Assembly (NCBI GenBank): GCA_004369085.1
Contig: ML210261.1
Coordinates: 37,547-94,746, forward strand
Direction: 5' to 3'
From: Coprinopsis marcescibilis
Taxonomy: Eukaryota; Basidiomycota; Agaricomycetes; Agaricales; Psathyrellaceae
DNA: 57,200 nt
In this document: positions 49,533 through 57,200 of the stretch, piece after piece
Numbering within the stretch: the stretch's first letter is position 1
Layout: each line of letters opens with the position of its first letter
Translations under genes and position numbers: made by a program
The notes under the pieces: model-generated
What the model was told of the DNA's origin: nothing
Seen by the model: the letters and a program-made list of their open reading frames with translations, nothing else
Database searches by the model: none

Positions 49533-52500
49533 ATGGGAGCAAACTTCTCGCGCATGGTATGTATTATAGGCTACACTGGTGTTATTGGTCCTGACAATTA
49601 AACCAATGTCGATTTAGGTGATGCAACTCTACAGTAAGTCGAATGGTCTTTGGGCCCGGTCTAACTTCTCAACTATCAATTCTGCAGTATTTCGGACTCA
49701 TGTTGCTGGCCAAGCGAATGCTTTCACTGGGGCAGAGAACACCCACATCATTAACAGCACCGTAAATAATGTCGCAGGAGGCCAACACAATGTGACCAAC
49801 ATATACGTGCCCAACGACCGCACGGCAGAAGGTGATTCACCATATCATTCACCGCATGATGGTCTGAGTATTAACACGATGTAGATATTGCCAAATGCAT
49901 TCCTTGGCTAACAAAATACAAGTTTCGAACGATTCATTTGGACAATCTTGGGAAGCGCACGCCAAATACTGTAATGTGGATCTTTGAAACTGCTGATTTC
50001 AAGATGTGGGTGGAGAGCGAATGTGGCATCCTATGGGGTACTGGAATGCGTGAGTGATGACCCTCATCGTGCCGTTTGATCTCTAATCGCGTATCATTCT
50101 GTAGCTGGTGCGGGAAAGACCATTCTGTCGTAGGTGCATCTTTTCAGACAAACATTAGCATTGGCTGACTCCTTGCAGATCGGTCGTAATCGATCACCTT
50201 CAAAGTTTGGCACAGGGAAATAGCGGCATCTGCATTGTATTTGCGTTCTGTCGATATACGGAGGCAGTCCCAGTCCGCGACATTCTTGCGGGTATTTTGC
50301 GGCAGATGTTAGAGCGGTACCCAGTTGTGTGGCAGTTTGTCAGGGCGATGTACGAGCTCCACCAACGTGAGGGAACCGAGCCCACGCAGCACGAGCTATT
50401 CGAGATCCTCAAGAAGATTTCAACCTCGGGAGTCTTCAAGAAATGCTTCTACGTGCTTGACGGTCTCGACGAGGCCTCTAGCGAGACTCAGTTCGACATT
50501 CTCGCCGCCATTTCTCAACTGCCAATCAACTTCTTTATCACCTCTCGCCCGCTGCCTTTGCTCAAGGACGTCGTCTTCAACGCTCGATTCTTCGACATTG
50601 TGGCCCACAACTCCGATATTGCCCTCCTCATAGAAGAAAAGCTCAGACGATCGCCATCCCTTTTGAGGCTAGTTGATGGGAGTCAGAAAACAGTCATTGT
50701 GGAAACGATTCTGCAAAAATCGCTCGGGATGTAAGTCTGCTATCTCTCATGTTCGCGTATAATGGCAACTTATCTTCGACAGGTTCCTACTTGCATCTCT
50801 TCAAGTTGATATCTTCAATACCTGCCCCAGCATCGAAAGTATTCAAGATGCCTTGAACGGTCTTCCCGATGGTGTAGAGGCTATGTACGCTGCGACGATG
50901 AGGAGAGTGGAGGATCTAGGCCGTTACAGCGTAGATGTTGTCAAGCGAGCCTTGGTTTGGGTGCTCTACACCGCAGAGAGCCTAGGTATCGACGATCTCC
51001 GCCACGCAATCGCCGTCCATTCGGACAGTTTTGCGTTCAGTTCCACCCTCTTGGTGGACGAAGACAACCTGCTGTCCATGTGCTGCGGCCTGATCACAAT
51101 CGAGTCGGAGAGTCGAACAGTTCGCCTTGTCCGTAAGTCGACTTGCAGATCAGCAGTGTGGACAACGGCTCACAATACCCATAGATTACACAGCCAGAGA
51201 GCCTCTGCAATCATATATTGCCACAACCATCTTCAACCCCCAAGAGATCCTTTCGTCAACCTGCGTCGCCCGGCTTCACCAGTTCAACCTTCACGACTAT
51301 TCCACATGTAACGAACTTGTCGATTCATTGCTCCTGGCACACCCGTTCCTCAAATACCCATTCGATCATTGGGTGACGCACGCTCGCCTCTGCACATCTC
51401 TTCCATCCACCGTACTTCAATTCATTGCACAGTGCCAGTGGTTCCCTTTCCGCAACGCCAACCTCCCCATCTGGGGATGGGATTATCTAAAGTCCATCCA
51501 CGTCTTTGCTGCATACGCTCTCAACGACGCCCTCTCGGCCATATTATCCAACGTGGATTTACATGAGCTTGATGTCAACTCCAAAACCGCAAATGGGGCC
51601 ACGGCATTGGGGTTTGCCGCGGCATTGGGCAACCTCGAGACTGTCAAACTTCTTTTGGGTACGAGTGGAATCGACGCCGTCTGCTCAGATGCCGAGGGGT
51701 GGACTCCTCTGATGAATGCCTCGAATGGCGGCAGCACTGAGATAGTGGAAGAGCTGCTGGGCGTCCTTGACTCATCTCACGCCAATGCAGCTAACCACGA
51801 CGGGGACACCGCGCTTCTATTGGCCGCTTCGAACGGATACGCGGGAGTGATGGAGGTTCTCTTTCAGGTTGACGGTCTCGACGTTAACGTCAATGCGGCA
51901 AACAACGCAGGTCTCACAGCGCTTCTGTGGGCCGTAGGGATGAATCACGTTTCAGTGGCTCAACGACTACTCTCAATCCCTGATCTGGACCCCAATTTGA
52001 CAGATGTTGATGGAGATACCCCCTTTATGAACGCCAGTCGTATCGGAAACCTCACGATGGTTGAAGCCCTTCTCGCTAGCAACAGGTGCAACCTCAATGC
52101 TCAGAACAGCGAGGGTGCGACGGCGCTTATGCGGGCTGTAGAGGAGAATCACGTCCCAGTGGTTCAACGACTACTCTCAATCCCCGAACTGGACCCCAAT
52201 TTGATGGATAACAATGGAGAGGATGCATTCATGGACGCCTGTTATCGCGGAAACCTCGACATGGTCGAAGCCCTCGTAGCTAGCAACAGGTGCAACCCCA
52301 ATGCTCGGAACAACGAGGGTTTGACAGCGCTTATGTGGGCTGTAGAGGAGTATCACGTCACAGTGGTTCAACGACTACTCTCAATCCCCGATCTGGACCC
52401 CAATTTGACGGGTGCCTATGGAGATACCGTCTTTGCGACTGCCAGTCGTCTCGGAAACCTCGCCATGGTCGAAGCCCTCCTAGCTAGCAATAGGTGCAAC

Positions 52501-53040
52501 CTCAATGCTCAGAACAACAAGGGTATGACAGCGCTTATGTGCGCTGTCCGGGAAGATCACGTCCAGGTGGTTCAACGGCTCCTCTCACTCCGCGAGCTCA
52601 ACCCCAATTTGACAGATAACAAGGGAGAGGACGCATTCATGAATGCATGTCGCCTCGCCCACTCCGACATGGTCGACCTCCTCATCAACAGTGGCAAATT
52701 CAATGTCAACGCCGAGAACCTACAAGGCGAAACGGGGCTAATGATGTCCCTGCTACACCACAATGAAGAGGTCACCGAATGCCTTCTCCAAGTCCCAGAC
52801 ATCGACCCGACACTGGGTAATCGAGATTCCTGGACCGAGGCGCAGAAGACTTCACTTCGCCTCGCGGTGGAACAAGCAAACCACCCAATCACGCCCTCCT
52901 CCTCTACCTCCACTGTCTCATTGGTAAGTCTTCCTCTACATCGACTTCCAGCGTTTCTGACAACCCTTGGAAGTAGGATTCGGTGCCCCGATGCAGAGGA
53001 TAAGACTACTCTCGGCTGCCTTTGCGCCCTTCGAAAGTAG
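49533..53040 (+). CDS. NACHT-type NLR with C-terminal ankyrin repeats
   Basis: Eight exons (49533-49556, 49618-49633, 49688-49831, 49885-50049, 50105-50129, 50179-50730, 50783-51132, 51185-53040) join in phase to 1043 residues. The N-terminus is MGANFSRM: Gly2 and Ser6 fit the N-myristoylation consensus. Residues 26-54 form an Asn/Gly-rich motif (INSTVNNVAGGQHNVTNIYV). The NACHT NTPase has Walker A GMPGAGKT (115-122), Walker B FYVLDGLDEA (215-224) and sensor TSRP (246-249), followed by a winged-helix-like region (VLYTAESLGIDDLRHAIAVH). About 12 ankyrin repeats fill roughly residues 550-975, the later ones as near-identical 68-residue pairs. Fungal NLRs of this plan are self/non-self recognition receptors that act in heterokaryon incompatibility or defence. 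That role here is inference. A GTAAGT at 52924 might add a last intron. Otherwise the stop is at 53038-53040. Confidence 0.88.
51961..52776 (+). repeat. Four 204-bp ankyrin-coding tandem units
   Basis: The phrase CAACGACTACTCTCAATCCC and its variants recurs at 51961, 52165, 52369 and 52573, an exact 204-bp period equal to two 34-residue ankyrin repeats. Units are highly similar at the DNA level (RLLSIPDLDPNLTD, VEALLASNRCNLNAQN). The same unit occurs in the decayed copy at about 46204 and 46408. Confidence 0.85.
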
Positions 53041-53376
53041 TCGAAAATGACTTTGTACTTTCATACATGTTCTCTACCTTTATAATTTTCCTCTACCTTA
53101 CCTTTCTGGGGATTCCCCCCCCCACCGAATGAGTCCACTCAACGCCGGATTCACGCTCCGCACCCGTATATCTATAGCCAGCGATGAGTAGAAAACCTAG
53201 AGCGCAACGAAATAAACTTTAAACTCGACTGTCAAATTATACACGAGCAACGACAAAAAAAAACTAAAACTCAAAAATGCTAAACAAAGGCGTTGAACGA
53301 TGCTCTCTTCTCTTCTCTCCTTTCCATACCCATCTCTCCCCTCCCCATCCCAAAAGACCACTCCAAACTCGAGCCC

Positions 53377-55634
53377 CTACGCAATCTTAACAGTATAAAA
53401 AACCCATCAGCTCAACTTCCCACACAACACACCTAAAAACTCACTTTGGCATACAACGACTGCACAACCTTTCCAACCTCTTCAAGCGTCTCAATGCCAG
53501 ACGTATAAATCTCCTAAACGCAAGAAATACCATCAGCATCACTCCTAACCGAATGGTAATCGCAATCGTTGGCGTCGAGAATACATCAACCAAGCCCAGA
53601 CCAAAACCACAGTATCTGACCCATAACCTCACCAACCCGAAACCCGCACCCAAACGAAACCGAAACTGAAACCGAAACCGAAAGAAAAGAAACCACTCAC
53701 ATCCTCCTCCTGCCGATCAAACAACAACAAACACCCCCGACCCTGGTCCAAAACTCCACTAAACACCTTGTCCAGAATCATCTACTAGAGACGTCGGTCA
53801 ATAATGGTCGCAAATCATAGGAGTAAGGGTAGAAATCGGTAGGAGAAGAAATAGAGTGCACGGTGGCGTCTCTACACCATAGTCGCAAACCCCAACCCCA
53901 ACCGTCCAAACCCATCCAACCAACCCCAACCCAACGTACCCATCCAAAATCCCACCCAAACCCAACCCAAACGGAACCGAAAACAAAAATGAAACCGAAA
54001 ACAAAACAGAAACTCACTTGACTTCAACAGCCTGCAAATCCTGCCCAACAACCTCGGCCACATGCGCAATCTCAACCACCTCGCACGGTTCGATGATCCT
54101 TAGCAGGTTCTGCTGCAGCAGGGTGTCGTACAGGGCGGCGAGGTGCGAGCGGATCGTGGGGTCTGATGAGAGTTCTAGGGTGGGGGGTTAGTTTGTTTTT
54201 GAGGGGAGAGGGGAAAGGAACGAAGGGGAGAGGAGGAAAGGGAGACGAAAGAGGGAGGACAGGGGAAAGGGGGGCGGAGGGGGAGGGGAGGGTCGGAAGG
54301 GTCGAAAGAGAGACGAAGGAGGGAGGAAGCGGAGGAAGGGAAAAGGAGAGGAGGGGAGGGGACTAAACATTCCGATACTCCCTCAACGCCTTTTCAAAAT
54401 CGGCCAAGTTTCGATCCTGATGCGCACGCGCCACAGCACGCATGCTCTCCACATCGCGCAGCTGCACGTATTTAGCGGCGAGTTTGATGGTCAGGAGTGA
54501 TGTCACGTCTTCGGGCTGTTGGGTGGATCGTTAGTGGTAGAGCGGGGTTGTATACAAGGGCAGAGCGAGGGTATATGCAAGGGCAGATTGAAGGTATACG
54601 CAAAGGCAGGCCAGATGTAAGGAAGGGCAGGCAAATAAAAGAAAGAAGAAGACGTACTAGGTTGAGCATGATCTTGCAGAGGAGCATGTACTTCAAGGTT
54701 CCCAATGCGCCGCTTTCGCCGTGTGCGGACATGCCCTCAAACGCTTCGTAAAAGTAGCTGTATGCGGTCGTGTGGTCCTTGTCTTCCGCGTGGAGGATAG
54801 CCGCTCTGGAGGTCGAGTGCCGCTTGCAGGCTGGGCGGGCAGTAGATCGAGTTTGCTGCTGTCCTTGCAGAGGTCAAAGCGGCCTATCGGTATGCATCTT
54901 TAGTTTCATGAAAAAGAATAGAAAGAGATACGATACCTTTGCTTTGGCCATGTTCCCGATACCTCTGTAAATCTTGCTCTCAAGCAAATGCACCTCCGTG
55001 AGGATCATCTTGTCGTCCAGCCGCTTCAGCTCGGCCAACAGGCTGTCCACGAGGCTCAAGGCCTTGCGGTACTCCTGGCCATCTAGGTAGAGGCCCGCAA
55101 GGCGTGTCTCGAGGTTATGCCTCAGGAAGACGCGTTTCTGGCTCTGGGCCCACTCGATGTTGGCGAGCAGCGTCTGCTTCTGCACGGGCAGGCTGTCGGG
55201 GATCTAGGCGAAGAAGGAGAGAAGGGGGCGGATGAGTTTGGCGGTTTTGGCTTTGGCGGTGGTCTGCGACATGAAGGTGCGGCTGTGAGTGATCACCTGC
55301 GACAGCGCTTCTGCGTTTCTGGCGGTATTATGTCAGTAATTGCGGATTGCCGAGGGGAAAGGCACGGACTGCTGGTCGCGGTAGATCTCGCCGAGCTTAA
55401 GCAGTGCGGTTTCCTGGTCGTGCAGGAGCTGGGCAGTGACAGACGGGTCGGTGTTGCTGGCCGATGCTGCGCTGCTTGTTAGACCTCTGCGAGTGAGCGT
55501 GGGTGGGGGGATACATGGGCCGTGGCGTCGAGGACTTGCTGGTAGATCGCAGCAGCCTCGTCCACCTGTTTGCGCTCATAAAGCGCATCGGTTTCGCTCA
55601 CGAGCTCTGCAGTCGTAGTAGTCGGGACGGCCAT
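53377..55634 (-). pseudogene. RPN6: RPN6 (proteasome lid) pseudogene B, full length with several lesions
   Basis: The protein is Rpn6/PSMD11: [127 protein letters not shown] and MILDKVFSGVLDQGRGCLLL. The ATG is at 55634. Lesions as read: intron-1 donor changed (GTGCGT in copy A, ATGTAT here, 55511-55516), in-frame TAG at 55204-55206, an extra base at 54799 (+1 shift in [12 protein letters not shown]), an intron-5 donor GT to TT near 54366, a 7-bp deletion near 53783-53790, and last-acceptor AG to AT at 53395-53396. Rpn6 is a PCI scaffold of the proteasome lid and is essential in yeast, so a functional copy should exist elsewhere. Confidence 0.82.
54201..54362 (+). repeat. Homopurine tract with G-quadruplex-like core in RPN6-B intron
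   Basis: About 160 nt that are nearly all A/G. The stretch at 54269-54292 has four or more G-runs (G6, G5, G4, G3) in close succession. The matching intron in copy A has only about 50 nt of such sequence, so the tract has expanded here. Confidence 0.7.
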
Positions 55635-55792
55635 CGTATGTGGAAGAAATGAATGAACGAATGAAAGGATGGATGATGGATGATGGACAAGGACGTGCCA
55701 CCCCGTGGGAACATTAAGATGAACGCCGAATTGATTGATGCCTTCCTCCCTCGCTTTGCTTTGCTCTGCTCTCCCATACACACACAAAGACG
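55635..55792. promoter_or_regulatory. Head-to-head promoter of RPN6-B and the RPN7 copy
   Basis: 158 bp lie between divergent start codons of two proteasome-lid genes. GCCACC at 55697-55702 (GGTGGC on the other strand) is the core of the yeast proteasome control element GGTGGCAAA, but the AAA half is absent. The word GCCACCCCGTGGGA is kept in unit A (49183-49196). The regulatory role is inference. Confidence 0.35.
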
Positions 55793-56249
55793 ATGGCTGA
55801 AGAAACGGTGCTCCCGATCCCCAGCCTCGCGCTCCCGCAGAACCTTTTCGTGCTCAGCGCACCCAGCCTCGGGCACCTGCAGGACAAGGCCCGCGCGGAC
55901 CTCTTGGCGGGGATCGGAGCCGACGAGATGGGCCCGTGGTACAAGAACATCCTTGCCTTTAACACGACACTAGGGCTCGCCGACGACGCAGCGCTGCTTG
56001 GCGAGCTGTAGGTGCGCAACAAGGAGGAGCTGGGCAAGCTGGACAAGCGGCTCGAAGAGGCCCGCAAACGCGAGGGCGAGACCGAAATCAGCGAGGCCCT
56101 CAAAGCACGCACTTGCTACCTCACCCGTATCGCCGACAAGGTGCGTATCCCCCTGCCTGCTGCTGCTCCCACTAACCCCAAGGCACACGCAGGACAAGGC
56201 CCTGGAAGCTCAGACGCTCGCCCTGGACGAAATATCCGGCCTCGGATCG
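55793..56249 (+). pseudogene. RPN7: RPN7 (proteasome lid) pseudogene, truncated
   Basis: It starts MAEETVLPIPSLALPQNLFV and continues IGADEMGPWYKNILAFNTTL, GLADDAALLGEL, then an in-frame TAG at 56009-56011. The same frame continues directly with VRNKEELGKLDKRLEEARKR, TEISEALKARTCYLTRIADK, a short GT-AG intron (56142-56190) and DKALEAQTLALDEISGLGS. This matches the N-terminus of Rpn7/PSMD6, including the 'CRIGDK' region. Homology stops at about 56249. The TPR/PCI remainder (about 250 residues) is absent. It sits head-to-head with RPN6-B, so the pair was probably copied together and cut at this point. A peptide of 72 residues could still be made up to the stop. Confidence 0.78.
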
Positions 56250-57200
56250 TGCACACAATCGTCCGCATTCTTGTTTCTTGTTTCCCACTTCCATTCGCGA
56301 TCCGAGTTTGGGTGCAGTTGAGGGTGGACGCTGTTCAGGGGTGCTTGTACGCCCGGTGTGGTAACGATCGACTGGATAGGTATTGCACGTTTGCTTGGGT
56401 GGTTTTGGTTCGTCCCGTCCTGACGTGTGTGTTATGGGCGTGAGATTGGATGAGGACGGGACTGGGGATCCCATAGGGAAATCGCCCTCAGCAGCGAGCA
56501 CGGACGTTCCTGGTAGTGACGGGTGGCCGTACGTGTGTGTGCAGAATCTGTTATGTTCTGTTCTGTGCTATTGCTCCTGGTTGGCTTGTCTTTCCGCGGG
56601 TCTTTTGGTCGTTTCGCTCCCCCCTTGGCCTGGGTGAGGGTTGGATGTGGATGTAGATTATGTGGCTGGGTGGCTGGGTGGGTTGGGATGGGAGGCGAAG
56701 GCAGATTTGGTGGGAGGCGAGGGTATATTCGGTGGGTCTGCGAGCGCTCCGTCGCTGGTTGGATCATGGGCAGAGGGGTGGCTGTTTTGGATTTTTGGAT
56801 TTTTGATTTGGCGTTCGCGTCCTTATTTGCTTTGGGCCTGTTGGTTATGTGTTATTGAACTATTTCGGCGAAGCCTCGACGCTTCGCTGTACCAAGGGAG
56901 TCTTGACTTTGTCTTGACTCTCTCTTTTTTATTGTTCGTCCATCCGAGATATTTCGGGTGGATTATTTCTGGATTGTACTCGGGTAGTATACGTCTCATT
57001 CTCGGGTATTACATAGCTACTTCTACATGTATATAAGCTAGCTATGTTCTGTGATAATTCGACATTGTTCACTGCCGATCTCTTAAGTTTCTCAACAGGT
57101 TATGGGCCCTGTCCTGCCCTAAACTTACAGAGAACACTACGCATTACTACTGTCAACAATCACTGCTTACTCTAACTCGCTCTCATCTCTTTTTTCGCTG
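56250..57200. other. Region without recognisable gene
   Basis: About 950 bp downstream of the RPN7 breakpoint. Open frames are GC- and Trp/Gly-rich with no familiar motif. Hydrophobic stretches around 56640-57030 are not convincing as a gene. No tRNA or repeat is seen. Confidence 0.35.

Larger units (their letters stand above)
49395..55640. repeat. Tandem duplication unit B (ankyrin-NLR + RPN6)
   Basis: This is the longer partner of unit A in the same orientation. It contains a full NLR gene and a full-length but damaged RPN6 copy, convergent, with about 340 bp between their stop codons. Upstream of RPN6 the copy continues into a truncated RPN7, which unit A lacks. Boundaries are by eye. Confidence 0.8.

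Noticed and set aside
53778..54075. Overlapping Phe/Gly/Trp-rich minus frames
   Set aside because: Intron of RPN6-B made of CCAACC/AAACC repeats, not coding.
1..57200. CRISPR array or prokaryotic operon
   Set aside because: The DNA is fungal, with spliceosomal introns throughout and no regularly spaced short repeats. The regular 204-bp period is ankyrin-coding.

Overview
This is nuclear DNA of a filamentous basidiomycete, most likely an Agaricomycete. Coding exons are cut by many introns of about 50 nt with GT..CTAAC/CTGAC..AG signals. The recognisable proteins fit that origin: a heme-thiolate peroxygenase, an NLR with ankyrin repeats, Chs7, a MEF2-type MADS factor, and an expanded family of multi-pass membrane proteins with the 'IYRCFIIW' signature. 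I could not fix the genus. All assignments are by eye, from motifs and remembered family patterns.

Layout: (1) 0.1-18 kb is dominated by six paralogous 7TM-like membrane protein genes (98-1396 -, 2386-3688 -, 6577-7962 -, 8818-10297 +, 11070-12554 +, 16343-17942 -). A fungal ABC half-transporter gene with an apparent 1-nt frameshift (12654-15332 -) and an intron-containing tRNA-Lys(CTT) lie among them. A 751-bp non-autonomous hAT-like element with perfect 21-bp inverted ends and an 8-bp target duplication sits at 5224-5974. (2) 18-24.3 kb is gene-poor, with one weak multi-exon candidate near 20.3-20.8 kb. (3) 24363-26412 encodes a MADS-box (MEF2/Rlm1-type) transcription factor in seven exons. 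(4) 26.4-35.7 kb holds nothing I can call as a gene. (5) 35737-37131 is the chitin-synthase export chaperone CHS7. (6) 38.6-38.98 kb has a second tRNA-Lys(CTT) and a tRNA relic. (7) 39838-40426 is a small secreted protein with Kex2-like sites. (8) 42423-43792 is an unspecific-peroxygenase-type heme-thiolate enzyme. (9) 44776-45863 is a seventh membrane-protein paralogue that seems to lack its central helices.

(10) 45.9-55.8 kb is the most unusual part: a tandem duplication of a two-gene convergent module, an ankyrin-NLR on + and the proteasome-lid gene RPN6 on -. Unit A (about 45.9-49.2 kb) has large internal deletions in both genes. Unit B (about 49.4-55.64 kb) keeps an apparently intact 1043-residue NLR, while its RPN6 copy carries several independent lesions. 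Beyond it, head-to-head with RPN6, lies a truncated RPN7 copy with an in-frame stop. The NLR has a consensus N-myristoylation start, an Asn/Gly-rich N-terminal motif, a NACHT domain and an ankyrin array made of near-identical 204-bp units.

The genes do not form one pathway. CHS7 and the MADS factor are housekeeping or cell-wall related. The membrane proteins, peroxygenase, secreted protein and NLR have the character of a fast-evolving accessory region.
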